This document shows positions 51,880 to 60,092 of a stretch of 64,000 bases of DNA, one piece after another. Numbering within the stretch: the stretch's first letter is position 1; every line of letters starts with the position of its first letter. Origin of the DNA: Lutimaribacter pacificus (GTDB taxonomy: Bacteria; Pseudomonadota; Alphaproteobacteria; Rhodobacterales; Rhodobacteraceae); NCBI RefSeq assembly GCF_900142185.1, contig NZ_FQZZ01000004.1, positions 186,001-250,000 of the forward strand, given 5' to 3'. A program made the position numbers and the translations under genes. Below the pieces are notes generated by a model. The model saw only the letters and a list, made by a program, of their open reading frames with translations, made no database searches and was not told the DNA's origin.

Positions 51880-52734
51880 TCAGCCGCCGGGGCGCACGAA
51901 CTTGGCGCCACCGCCCGAGCCGTTGCCCAGCCGCCTGACACCGACGCCGACACGCCGCGCCCCTTCGCTGGCGCTGCCGGTCAGGCTGCGGCTGGGCAGG
52001 CTGCGCAACTGCCGCTTGAGGTCGGCAACGACCGGGCCAAGCTCCATCCCGTAGGACAGCTTTTCGGCCTCGTCCATGACAGCGGCGGATACCAGCGACA
52101 GGATGCGGGCGCGGTTGCCCTCTTTCATGAACACCGGCGCCCCGGAGGAGCCATAGGTGACATCGCAGTTGAACGCCATCAGCCCCTCGCCCCGGCCCAG
52201 CAGCGCGCAGGCGCGCTGCCACGATGGCGCCTCGGACCGGCCCTGCCCGTAGGACACGACGCTGACCTGCCCCTGTTGCGCGCCGCCGGAATAGATCGCG
52301 AACGGCGCGGCGGTCATCGCGGGAATGGTGCGCGACAACTGCAAAAGCGCGGCGTCGTGGCGGATATTCTCGGCCGAGGTGCCGGTGGCCGGGTCATACC
52401 CTTCATGCGCCACGGCCCGCAGCACACCGGATTCCGCGACCGAGCGGCCATCGCGATACCCCGCGCGAAAGGTGATGCTCTTCGCATCGCGCAAGCGGCC
52501 CGTTGCACGGTCGTAAACGCAATGCGCCGCGGTCAGCACCAGGTCGGGCGCGATCAGGACGCCGGTGCACATGCCGTTGCCCAGATCGACCCGGCCCACC
52601 GCCTCCCATCCCAGCAGGTCGCCGCGCCGCGTCAGCCGGTCAAGCCCGGTCGCATCGTCCTGCGACTGGGCCTGCGCCCATCCCGGCACCAGCGCCATGG
52701 CCAGCGCCAGAAGGATGCGCAGCCCACCCGTCAT
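51880..52734 (-). CDS. Secreted trypsin-like serine protease, copy 1
   Basis: 284 residues with a signal peptide (MTGGLRILLALAMALVPGWAQAQ). S1-family triad: His in VLTAAHCVY, Asp in IRHDAALLQL, Ser in TYGSSGAPVF, where the usual GDSGGP is GSSGAP. The serine is kept, but the preceding Asp is Ser, as in the glutamyl-endopeptidase-like (V8) bacterial group. It therefore has a different oxyanion environment from trypsin. Its start overlaps the stop of the second protease gene by 4 bases (ATGA). The substrate is unknown; it is periplasmic or extracellular. Confidence 0.87.
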   Translation of the reverse strand: MTGGLRILLALAMALVPGWAQAQSQDDATGLDRLTRRGDLLGWEAVGRVDLGNGMCTGVLIAPDLVLTAAHCVYDRATGRLRDAKSITFRAGYRDGRSVAESGVLRAVAHEGYDPATGTSAENIRHDAALLQLSRTIPAMTAAPFAIYSGGAQQGQVSVVSYGQGRSEAPSWQRACALLGRGEGLMAFNCDVTYGSSGAPVFMKEGNRARILSLVSAAVMDEAEKLSYGMELGPVVADLKRQLRSLPSRSLTGSASEGARRVGVGVRRLGNGSGGGAKFVRPGG

Positions 52735-53546
52735 GGGCGCAGGAACTTGGCCCCGGTGGCCCGGCGGCCCTGGTCCCGCGTATCCGCCGCATCCCCCGAA
52801 GGCGCGCGCAGGAAGGTGCCGTCGTCATGGGCCAGCGCCGCGCGCAGATCGGCCAGCGGGCGCACCAGGTCGGTGCCCAGCGCCACCGGCTTGCCATCCA
52901 TCCGCGCCTTGGCCGACACGACCGAAACGATGCGGGGCATATCGCCCTCGAAGCTGAAGATCGGCGAACCGGACGAACCGAAATCGACATCACAGGAGGT
53001 CACCAGCACCCCCTTCTGAGAGCCGATCACGCTGCACAGTTCTTGCAGCGAGGGCGCATCGGCGCGGTCATGTGCGTAAGAGACGATGCCGACCGGCTGG
53101 CCCGAGCCGCGCCCCGGCACGGTTTCGAACGGCGTGACCGCGGTGGTGCGGATCGGCCGGTCAAGCTGCAGCAGCGCGATATCGTTGCGCACGCGGTCTG
53201 ACACGACGCTGCCGCCATAGACGTAATCGGGATGCACCACGGCACGCCGGACCTGGCGATAGGCCTCGGCCCGGCCGTTGCGCCAGCCGGCGCGAAACTC
53301 GATATCTCCCGGCGCCACCCGCGCGCCCGACCCCTTGTGAAACAGGCAATGCGCGGCGGTCAGAACCAGATCGTCCCCGATCAGGGAGCCTGTGCAAAAC
53401 CCCTCTTGCCCGATTTCAAGCCGCCCGACAGCCTCCCAGCCGCGTCCGTCGTCCCCGGTATCCAGCCGCAAAAGCGGTGTGTCGCCCGCCCCTGCCTGCG
53501 TGGCCAGCCCGAAGATCATCAGGCAAAAAAGGTATTGTTTCAGCAT
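52731..53546 (-). CDS. Secreted trypsin-like serine protease, copy 2
   Basis: 271 residues with a signal peptide (MLKQYLFCLMIFGLATQAGA). Triad: VLTAAHCLF, VRNDIALLQLDRP, DFGSSGSPIF. Layout and length match the downstream gene, with which it overlaps by 4 bases; both have WEAVGRL/V at the start of the mature domain (GWEAVGRLEIGQEGFCTGSL here). They are therefore a tandem duplication. It is first in the two-gene unit. The divergence of surface loops suggests different targets, or one being a processing partner of the other. Confidence 0.87.
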   Translation of the reverse strand: MLKQYLFCLMIFGLATQAGAGDTPLLRLDTGDDGRGWEAVGRLEIGQEGFCTGSLIGDDLVLTAAHCLFHKGSGARVAPGDIEFRAGWRNGRAEAYRQVRRAVVHPDYVYGGSVVSDRVRNDIALLQLDRPIRTTAVTPFETVPGRGSGQPVGIVSYAHDRADAPSLQELCSVIGSQKGVLVTSCDVDFGSSGSPIFSFEGDMPRIVSVVSAKARMDGKPVALGTDLVRPLADLRAALAHDDGTFLRAPSGDAADTRDQGRRATGAKFLRP

Positions 53547-53609
53547 GTTCCGCCTATCCGATGGGATAGACGGAGCGATACGAAAGAATTGGGGCGAAAA
53601 TTGGGCACC

Positions 53610-54932
53610 CTAGCGCAGAACGGGAATTTCCGGGCTGCGCCTGTCCGGGGCCTGCATCGCCGGCGGAACCGGCCCGCCGGTGGCCCAGTCGAGCAATTCG
53701 ACCGTATGCACGATGGGTAAATCGGTACCGCTGCCGATCTGCATCATGCAGCCGATATTGCCCGCCGCGATGACATCCGGGTTGCGCGCCTCGATCGTGC
53801 GGATCTTGCGGTCCTTCAGCGTGGCCGATATCTCGGGCTGCATCAGGTTGTAGGTGCCCGCGCTGCCACAGCACAGGTGGCTGTCGGCGGGCTCCACCAC
53901 CGTGAACCCGGCCCGTTTCAGCAGGTCCTTGGGACAGGTCCTGATCTGCTGGCCATGCTGCAGCGAACAGGCAGCGTGATAGGCCACGGTCAGGCCACGG
54001 TCGGCGCCTTCGGGCAGGTCCAGCCCCATCAGCACTTCGCTGACATCCATCGCGATGGCGCTGACGCGCGCGGCATCGGCGGCCAGCGGTTCGTTGCGGA
54101 ACATGTGGCCGTAATCCTTGACGGTCGTGCCGCAGCCCGAAGTGTTGATGACGATGGCATCCAGCCCCTGCCCGTCCATCTCGCGCGCCCAGGCGCGGAT
54201 GTTCTTCGCCGCCGTCGCATGGCTTTCGCGCGTCTTGCCCATGTGATGCGTCAGCGCCCCGCAGCAGCCCGCGCCTTTGGCCACCACCACCTCGCATCCC
54301 AGCCGGGTCAGCAGGCGGATCGTGGCGTCGTTGATATCGGTGTTCAGCGCCTTTTGCGCGCATCCCGTCATCAGCGCGACGCGCATCCTGCGCGCGGCGG
54401 CGGGCGCAAAGCTTTGCGGGTCGTCGTTGCGGCTGACCGGCGGGATGTGTTTCGGTGCCATCGCCAGCATCGCCCGCAGCCGCGCGTCGGGGATGAGCGG
54501 CGCAAGGGGCCGCCCGACCTTGGCCAGCAGCAGCGCCACCCGGAACCGCATCGGATAGGGCAGGATACGCGCCAGCATCCAGCGCAGCGCCCGGTCGTGC
54601 CAGGGCCGGTCATAATGTTTCTCGATGTAATCACGCGCGTGATCGACAAGGTGCATGTAATGCACGCCGCTGGGGCAGGTCGTCATGCAGGCCAGGCAAG
54701 ACAGGCAGCGGTCGATATGCCGGACGGTCTTTTCGTCGGGCACGCGGTTGTTTTCCAGCATGTCCTTGATCAGGTAGATGCGCCCGCGCGGGCTGTCCAG
54801 CTCGTCGCCCAGCACCTGGTAGGTCGGGCAGGTCGCGGTGCAGAACCCGCAATGCACGCAGGCGCGCAGGATCTCGTTGGCGCGGGCGGTTCCGGGATCT
54901 TTCAGTTGCTCTTCGGTGAAATTCGTCTGCAT
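53610..54932 (-). CDS. glcF: Glycolate oxidase iron-sulfur subunit
   Basis: 440 residues from the ATG at 54932, which overlaps the glcE stop by one base (TGATG). Two ferredoxin-type motifs, CVHCGFCTATCPTY (about 25-38) and CLSCLACMTTCPSG (about 76-89), bind [4Fe-4S] centres. Two CCG domains follow (GCCGALTHHMGK, about 235, and CCGSAGTYNLMQ, about 368). It transfers electrons from GlcD to the respiratory chain while glycolate is oxidised to glyoxylate. It is last in glcDEF. Confidence 0.94.
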   Translation of the reverse strand: MQTNFTEEQLKDPGTARANEILRACVHCGFCTATCPTYQVLGDELDSPRGRIYLIKDMLENNRVPDEKTVRHIDRCLSCLACMTTCPSGVHYMHLVDHARDYIEKHYDRPWHDRALRWMLARILPYPMRFRVALLLAKVGRPLAPLIPDARLRAMLAMAPKHIPPVSRNDDPQSFAPAAARRMRVALMTGCAQKALNTDINDATIRLLTRLGCEVVVAKGAGCCGALTHHMGKTRESHATAAKNIRAWAREMDGQGLDAIVINTSGCGTTVKDYGHMFRNEPLAADAARVSAIAMDVSEVLMGLDLPEGADRGLTVAYHAACSLQHGQQIRTCPKDLLKRAGFTVVEPADSHLCCGSAGTYNLMQPEISATLKDRKIRTIEARNPDVIAAGNIGCMMQIGSGTDLPIVHTVELLDWATGGPVPPAMQAPDRRSPEIPVLR

Positions 54933-56092
54933 CAGCCCATCAGCCCCGGATTGAGAATGCCCCTTGGATCGAACCTGTCGCGCAGCCCCTCCGACAGCGC
55001 GGCAATCGGCGCGGGCTGGGGCTGGAACACCGGCACCGATGCGCGCAGCGCCTCGTCTCCCTTGATCAGCGTGGCGTGGCCCCCGCCGCCAGCGTTGACA
55101 TCGCGGTCGGCCACCAGCGCCTGAAGCCGCCCATGCAGCTCCGCCGCGCCGGTATCGGCGCCCAGCCAGCACAGCCCCCCCGCCCAGTCGAGCTGGACAT
55201 GCCGCGCATCATCGCCCAGCGCGGGCAGCAGTCCGGTCATCATCGCCCCCGGCGTCATCGAGATACGCCAGACGGCGGCACGGTCCTTCAGCGCCTCGAC
55301 ATCGCGTATCGCGCGCCACAGCGCGGCGTTTTCTTCAGGCGTGTCGATCACGGAAATCTCGCCAAGATCGGCCAGCAGCGCCTTCAGCCGGTCGACACGA
55401 TAGGCGACCGAACCGGCGAACCCCTCGATCCGCAGCAGCACACGCGGATCGTCCCCCGGCAGATGCGCCGCGCCCGATACCTCGAACGGGCTGGTGATCG
55501 CCCGCGTCATCGCATCCAGCGCGTCCCGTCCGGTCACCCCGTGCAGCACCAGCGTGCGCACCGCTTCGGGCGTGGGCAGCACCTTGAAACTGACCTCGCT
55601 CAGCACGCCCAGCGTGCCATGGCTGCCCGCCAGCAGCTTGACCAGATCATAGCCGGTGACGTTCTTCATCACCCGGCCGCCATTCTTCAACACCCGGCCC
55701 CGGCCATCGACGAACCGCACCCCCAGCAGGAAATCGCGCGCCGCGCCCACGGCGACCCGACGCGGACCGCTGACATTCGCGGCCACCACGCCACCGATCG
55801 TCGGCGTGCCCGAAGTGCCCAGCAGCACCCGGTGGTCCATCGGTTCAAAGGCCAGCCTCTGTCCTTCGCCGGCCAGCGCCGCCTCGATCCCGGCCACCGG
55901 CGTTCCTGCCTTCGCCACAAGGGTCAGCGCGCCGGGCTCGTAGTCGACGATACCTGACATATCCGAAAGGCCCAGCGCCGCACCGGTCACGGGATGCCCG
56001 ATGGGCCGCGTGCCACCGCCGAAAACGTGCAGGGGCCCGCTTGCCGCCCCCACCATATCCGCCAGTTCGGCCTCTGTTTTCGGTTTCATCAT
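54932..56092 (-). CDS. glcE: Glycolate oxidase FAD-binding subunit
   Basis: 386 residues with a PCMH-type FAD-binding N-terminal domain (GTRPIGHP at about 28, and GTPTIGGVVAANVSGPRRVAVG near 95-115, given in part). NVTGYDLVKLLAGSHGTLGV (about 143-162) is shared with GlcD. It is shorter than GlcD and forms the heterotrimer with it and GlcF. The gap to glcD holds an intergenic repeat whose end touches the start codon. Confidence 0.92.
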   Translation of the reverse strand: MMKPKTEAELADMVGAASGPLHVFGGGTRPIGHPVTGAALGLSDMSGIVDYEPGALTLVAKAGTPVAGIEAALAGEGQRLAFEPMDHRVLLGTSGTPTIGGVVAANVSGPRRVAVGAARDFLLGVRFVDGRGRVLKNGGRVMKNVTGYDLVKLLAGSHGTLGVLSEVSFKVLPTPEAVRTLVLHGVTGRDALDAMTRAITSPFEVSGAAHLPGDDPRVLLRIEGFAGSVAYRVDRLKALLADLGEISVIDTPEENAALWRAIRDVEALKDRAAVWRISMTPGAMMTGLLPALGDDARHVQLDWAGGLCWLGADTGAAELHGRLQALVADRDVNAGGGGHATLIKGDEALRASVPVFQPQPAPIAALSEGLRDRFDPRGILNPGLMG

Positions 56093-56094
56093 GA

Positions 56095-56142
56095 TTTCAT
56101 CTTGCCAAAAATACTCCGGGGGTCCGGGGGCAGCGCCCCCGG
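56095..56142. repeat. Intergenic repeat copy 6 with hairpin
   Basis: TTTCATCTTGCC-AAAAATACTCCGGGGG (56095-56122) adjoins a perfect hairpin CCGGGGGC-AGC-GCCCCCGG (56124-56142), together filling the gap between glcD and glcE. Confidence 0.78.
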
Positions 56143-56149
56143 CGCGATG

Positions 56150-57583
56150 TCACGCGGCACGCCGCGTCTGGGATGCCTGCAACGGAAACACCTTGGCCGG
56201 GTTCAGCAGCCATTTGGGATCGAACACGTCCTTCACCGCCATCTGGATATCCAGGTCGTCGGGGCCGAACTGATCCACCATCAGGTCGCGCTTTTCGATG
56301 CCGACACCGTGTTCGCCGGTCAGGCAACCACCCACCTCGACACACAGCCGCAGGATATCGGCGCCGAACGCCTCGCACAGTTCCAGGTCGCCGGGCTTGT
56401 TGGCGTCGAACAGGATCAGCGGGTGCATGTTGCCGTCGCCGGCGTGAAACACGTTGCCCACGTCCAGCCCGTATTCCTTCGACATCTCGCCGATCCGGCG
56501 CAGCACATAGGGCAACTGGCTGACCGGGATCGTCCCGTCGAGGCACATGTAATCGTTGATCTGCCCCATCGCGCCGAAGGCCGATTTCCGACCCAGCCAG
56601 ATCCGCGCGCTTTCCTCGGGGCCGGTGCTTTCGCGCAGCTCGACCGGGTTGTGCCTGCGCGCGATCTGCGTGATCAGGCCCAGTTGCTCGTCGATCTCCG
56701 CGTCCGAGCCTTCGACCTCGACGATCAGAAGCGCCTCGCAATCGGGGTATCCGGCCTTGGCGAAAGCCTCGGTCGCGCGGATGCAGGGGCGGTCCATGAA
56801 CTCGATCGCCACCGGCAGGACGCCCGCCTTGATGATGTCGCTGACGACCTGGCCCGCCACCTCGTTGCTGTCGTATCCCATCAGCACCGGGCGCGCGCCT
56901 TCGGGTTTCGGCAGGATGCGCAGCGTGGCCTCGGTCACCACGCCAAGCTGCCCTTCGGACCCGCAGACAAGGCCCAGCAGGTCATAGCCGCCCGCATCCA
57001 TACAGGCGCCGCCGATCTCCGCCACGGTGCCGTCCATCATCACCATCGTGACGCCCAGCAGGTTGTTCGTGGTCACCCCGTATTTCAGGCAATGCGCCCC
57101 GCCCGAGTTCATGGCGATATTGCCCGCGATGGCGCAGGCCAGCTGGCTGGACGGATCGGGCGCGTAAAAGAACCCGTCCGCCTCGACCGCGCCGGTCACC
57201 GACAGGTTGGTGCGCCCGGTCTGCACCCGGATAAAGCGATTGTCGTAATCGGTTTCCAGCACCGCGTTCATCCGCGCCACGCCAAGGATCACGCTGTCCG
57301 CCGTCGGCAGCGCGCCCCCCGCCAATGACGTGCCCGCACCGCGCGGCACCACCGGCACGCCCATCTCGTGACAGATGCGCAGCACGTCCGACACCTCTTG
57401 CGTCGTGGCAGGCAAAACGGCACAAAGCGGCGGGCAGGCATAGGCGGTCAGCGCGTCGCATTCATAGGCGCGTGTCTCGGCCTCGTCATGGATCACGGCA
57501 CCGGCGGGCAGCACCGCCTGCAACCGCTCCACCAGCCGTGGTTTCAGGCTCAGAACCCGGGGATTCGGGGCAGGCATTTCCAC
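56150..57583 (-). CDS. glcD: Glycolate oxidase subunit GlcD
   Basis: 477 residues from the GTG at 57583, chosen because GGAGG lies 8 bases before it; the ATG two codons later is the alternative (14-base spacing). FAD-linked oxidase: PVVPRGAGTSLAGGALP (about 82-98), SSQLACAIAGNIAMNSGGAH (about 149-168), and the C-terminal HAGDGNMHPLILFD and GEHGVGIEKRDLM. It oxidises glycolate to glyoxylate. A half-site inverted repeat lies upstream. A D-lactate dehydrogenase is the sequence relative; the glcEF genes decide for glycolate. Confidence 0.94.
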   Translation of the reverse strand: MEMPAPNPRVLSLKPRLVERLQAVLPAGAVIHDEAETRAYECDALTAYACPPLCAVLPATTQEVSDVLRICHEMGVPVVPRGAGTSLAGGALPTADSVILGVARMNAVLETDYDNRFIRVQTGRTNLSVTGAVEADGFFYAPDPSSQLACAIAGNIAMNSGGAHCLKYGVTTNNLLGVTMVMMDGTVAEIGGACMDAGGYDLLGLVCGSEGQLGVVTEATLRILPKPEGARPVLMGYDSNEVAGQVVSDIIKAGVLPVAIEFMDRPCIRATEAFAKAGYPDCEALLIVEVEGSDAEIDEQLGLITQIARRHNPVELRESTGPEESARIWLGRKSAFGAMGQINDYMCLDGTIPVSQLPYVLRRIGEMSKEYGLDVGNVFHAGDGNMHPLILFDANKPGDLELCEAFGADILRLCVEVGGCLTGEHGVGIEKRDLMVDQFGPDDLDIQMAVKDVFDPKWLLNPAKVFPLQASQTRRAA

Positions 57584-57604
57584 GATACTGTCCTCCAGAC
57601 GAAT

Positions 57605-57629
57605 AATTGGTAAAGTTTTTATACCAATT
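57605..57629. promoter_or_regulatory. Inverted repeat in the glcD promoter
   Basis: AATTGGTA (57605-57612) and TACCAATT (57622-57629) form a perfect 8+8 inverted repeat with a 9-base centre, 22 bases upstream of the glcD start. The half-sites resemble those of FadR-type GntR regulators (PdhR/GlcC group). No glcC gene is in the window. Confidence 0.55.
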
Positions 57630-57723
57630 TTAGATTTCGTACAAGTCAAGAGACCGCCTCGCGCCGCTGCCGACACGGCAAAGTGATGGCCCCACGGGCC
57701 TGCGGGTTGCTATGTAGAGGGCC

Positions 57724-58098
57724 ATGAGACGACTCGCCCTGCCCCTCGCCCTGCTGGCCACCAGCCCCGGCATCGCCCCCGCCCGCGCCGACAGCCCGAG
57801 GATCGTTTCGGCCGAGGCCAGCCGCAACGGCATGGGCTGGCGCTTCGACGTGACGATCAGCCACCCCGATACCGGTTGGGACCACTACGCCGACGGGTGG
57901 GAGGTGACGACGCCCGAAGGCGAAAGGCTGGGGATGCGCAAGCTGCACCACCCGCATGTGGGCGAACAGCCCTTTACCCGGTCACTGTCGAACGTGATGG
58001 TCCCCGACGGCCTGCGCGAGGTGCGGATACGCGCCCGCTGTTCGGTCGATGGCTGGTCGGATACGGCGGTGACGGTCACGCTCAGCCCCGGCGGCTGA
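57724..58098 (+). CDS. Small exported protein of unknown function
   Basis: 124 residues with a clear signal peptide (MRRLALPLALLATSPGIAPARA, cleavage about 22). The mature part is a single beta-rich domain: SPRIVSAEASRNGMGWRFDV, then HPDTGWDHYADGWEVTTPEG, HHPHVGEQPFTRSLSNV and VRIRARCSVDGWS. It has several conserved Trp/His residues and one Cys. I recognise it as a common single-domain Rhodobacterales protein without assigned function. It is monocistronic, divergent from glcD and back-to-back with the YeaQ-like gene. Confidence 0.75.
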   Translation: MRRLALPLALLATSPGIAPARADSPRIVSAEASRNGMGWRFDVTISHPDTGWDHYADGWEVTTPEGERLGMRKLHHPHVGEQPFTRSLSNVMVPDGLREVRIRARCSVDGWSDTAVTVTLSPGG

Positions 58099-58338
58099 TC
58101 ACTTTTTCTGCACGTAGGTCTGCCACAACCAGATCAGCAGCATCGCGCCCAGGATCGCGCCGATCAACCCGGCAAAGGCGCCCATCACCGTCAGCAAGAC
58201 CTGCAACACCAGCCCGCCGACCAGTGCGCCGGCGATGCCGATGGCGACGGTGGTGACGATATCCGCCTCGATCCTCATCATCCGCGTGGCGAGGAACCCC
58301 GCCGCAGCCCCGATGATGATCAGCATGACAACACTCAT
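58099..58338 (-). CDS. GlsB/YeaQ/YmgE-family stress-response membrane protein
   Basis: 79 residues with three hydrophobic helices and the glycine-rich GAAAGFLATRMM and GIAGALVGG pattern of the transglycosylase-associated (YeaQ) family. The family is linked to envelope and acid stress, but its activity is unknown. It lies 9 bases after a second, related small membrane gene. Confidence 0.85.
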   Translation of the reverse strand: MSVVMLIIIGAAAGFLATRMMRIEADIVTTVAIGIAGALVGGLVLQVLLTVMGAFAGLIGAILGAMLLIWLWQTYVQKK

Positions 58339-58347
58339 GGTCCCCTC

Positions 58348-58584
58348 CTACCTGCGCCAATGGGTCGGCACGATGATCAGCGCACCGATGGAGGACAGGA
58401 TCGCATCGAAACCGGGGCTGCCGAATTTCAGCCCGAACATGATGCGCACGAAATAGAACAGGAACGCCCCACCCACGCAGATGATGATGGATTGCAGGTA
58501 CCCGTTGCGGGTAAAGCCGGTCTTTTCCGCGGCGTAACCCACGATCCCCCCGATCACCACCGTGCCGATCATCGTCGGAAGCAT
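58348..58584 (-). CDS. Small membrane protein related to the GlsB/YeaQ family
   Basis: 78 residues from the ATG at 58584 (MLPTMIGTVVIGGIVGYAAE), 4 bases after the fmt stop. Two to three hydrophobic helices carry the VIGGIVGYAAEKTGF and IIICVGGAFLFYF segments. The first half follows the YeaQ pattern; the second (RIMFGLKFGSPGFDAILSSI) is more like a distinct subfamily. The two neighbours form a pair that may hetero-oligomerise. It is co-directional with fmt and probably co-transcribed. Confidence 0.75.
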   Translation of the reverse strand: MLPTMIGTVVIGGIVGYAAEKTGFTRNGYLQSIIICVGGAFLFYFVRIMFGLKFGSPGFDAILSSIGALIIVPTHWRR

Positions 58585-58588
58585 GGCC

Positions 58589-59500
58589 CTATTCCCCCAG
58601 TTGCATGCCCTTGGCCACCGCCATCCCGCGCAGCGCGGTCGCGGTATCCTGCGCGGCGCGGCCCGCGCGTTGCAGCCGCGCGATCCGCAACGCACCGTCA
58701 CCGCAGGCGACGGTCAGCGCATCGTCCAGCGTCACGCCGGGTTTACCCTGCCCCCCGGCCAGTGTGCTGGCAAGGCATTTCACCCGCTCGCCCCCGATCA
58801 GCGTCCAGGCCCCCGGAAAGGGCGACAGCCCGCGGATCTGCCTGTCGATTTCAGCCGCCGGGCGGGTCCAGTCGATCGCCGCCTCGGCCTTGTCGATCTT
58901 GGCGGCATAGGTCACACCCTCGTCGGACTGCGGCTCGGGGGTCAGCGTGCCCAGCCGCGCCAGCGCCTCGACGATCAGCCGCGCGCCCATCGCGCTCAGC
59001 CGGTCGTGCAGATCGCCGGTGGTCTCGTCCGCCCCGATCGCCGTCGCCTCGCGCAGCAGCACCGGGCCGGTATCCAGCCCCGCCTCCATCTGCATGATGC
59101 ATATCCCGGTCTCGGTATCGCCCGCCATGATCGCGCGGTGAATCGGCGCCGCCCCCCGCCAGCGCGGCAACAGCGACGCATGGATGTTCAGGCAGCCGTG
59201 GCGCGGCGCATCCAGCACGGCCTGCGGCAGGATCAGCCCATAGGCCACCACCACCGCCACATCCGCATTAAGCGCGGCGAACTCCGCCTGCGCCCCGGCA
59301 CCTTTCAGGCTGGCGGGGTGGCGCACCTCCAGCCCCAGCGCCTCGGCGCGGGCATGAACCGGCGTCGGCCGGTCCTTCTTGCCCCGCCCCGCGGGCCGGG
59401 GCGGCTGGCAATAGACGGCGGCCAGCTCGTGCCCGGCCGCGACCAGCGCATCGAGCACCGGAACCGAGAAATCCGGCGTTCCCATGAAGATCACGCGCAT
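58589..59500 (-). CDS. fmt: Methionyl-tRNA formyltransferase
   Basis: 303 residues from the ATG at 59500 ([20 protein letters not shown]). The formyltransferase domain has [20 protein letters not shown] (about 109-128), with catalytic Asn, His and the later Asp in [14 protein letters not shown] (about 141). A C-terminal OB-fold tRNA-binding domain spans about 205-303. It formylates initiator Met-tRNA. Three deformylase-family genes lie upstream on the same strand, separated by an intergenic repeat with a strong palindrome, so fmt may also have its own promoter. Confidence 0.96.
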   Translation of the reverse strand: MRVIFMGTPDFSVPVLDALVAAGHELAAVYCQPPRPAGRGKKDRPTPVHARAEALGLEVRHPASLKGAGAQAEFAALNADVAVVVAYGLILPQAVLDAPRHGCLNIHASLLPRWRGAAPIHRAIMAGDTETGICIMQMEAGLDTGPVLLREATAIGADETTGDLHDRLSAMGARLIVEALARLGTLTPEPQSDEGVTYAAKIDKAEAAIDWTRPAAEIDRQIRGLSPFPGAWTLIGGERVKCLASTLAGGQGKPGVTLDDALTVACGDGALRIARLQRAGRAAQDTATALRGMAVAKGMQLGE

Positions 59501-59511
59501 GACCGGCCCCC

Positions 59512-59561
59512 TTTCATCGTTCGGCAAATACTCCGGGGAGCGCGAGGGGCCGGCCCCTCGC
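59512..59561. repeat. Intergenic repeat copy 7 with perfect 20-base palindrome
   Basis: TTTCATCGTTC-GGC-AAATACTCCGGGG (59512-59538) is followed by GCGAGGGGCCGGCCCCTCGC (59542-59561), a perfect palindrome. It lies between the third deformylase gene and fmt. The palindrome is almost the same as the hairpin at 12598-12617. Confidence 0.82.
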
Positions 59562-59594
59562 TTCCGCCGCCCTCCGAATGCACGGCGGCACGGC

Positions 59595-60092
59595 TCATTG
59601 CGCCCCCTTTTTCGCCTTGCGCAGCAGCATGTCGCGTTTCGTCCGGCTCAGCCGGTCGAAATACATCTTCCCGTTCAGGTGGTCGATCTGGTGTTGCACC
59701 GACGTGGCCCACAGCCCGACGAAATCCTGCTGCTCCCACTCCCCCCGGTCGTTCAGGAACCGGACGGTCACCGCGCGCGGGCGGCTGATCTTCGCGGATA
59801 CGCCCGGCAGGTTGGGGCTGGCCTCGTCATGCTCGCGCAGTTGCACGCTTTCGTGCAGGATCCCGGGGTTGGCCATGCGCACGGCCTTGCCGCGTTCGGT
59901 GCTGGCATCGACGACCGCAAGGCGCAGCATCACACCGATCTGCGGCGCGGCAAGGCCGACGCCCGGCATCGCCTCCATCGTGTCGATCATGTCGTCCCAG
60001 GTGGCGCGAATATCATCGGTGACCTGCTCCACCGGCCCGGCAGGCGTGCGCAGCCTCTTGTCGGGCCAGGGGATGCAGCGGCGCACCGTCAC
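59595..60092 (-). CDS. Degenerate peptide deformylase-family protein (lacks active-site residues)
   Basis: 165 residues from the GTG at 60092, overlapping the upstream stop as GTGA. The deformylase fold is clear: GVGLAAPQ (44-51), [14 protein letters not shown] (128-141). Two essential residues are changed: motif 2, EGCLS, reads EASPN, so the metal-ligand Cys is Ser (92). Motif 3, HExxH, reads HQIDH, so the catalytic Glu is Gln (135). The protein is therefore unlikely to deformylate N-formyl-Met by the normal mechanism. The frame is intact and the operon position conserved, so it is probably a functional non-enzymatic or altered-activity protein, for example one that binds formyl-Met N-termini. 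Confidence 0.88.
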   Translation of the reverse strand: MTVRRCIPWPDKRLRTPAGPVEQVTDDIRATWDDMIDTMEAMPGVGLAAPQIGVMLRLAVVDASTERGKAVRMANPGILHESVQLREHDEASPNLPGVSAKISRPRAVTVRFLNDRGEWEQQDFVGLWATSVQHQIDHLNGKMYFDRLSRTKRDMLLRKAKKGAQ

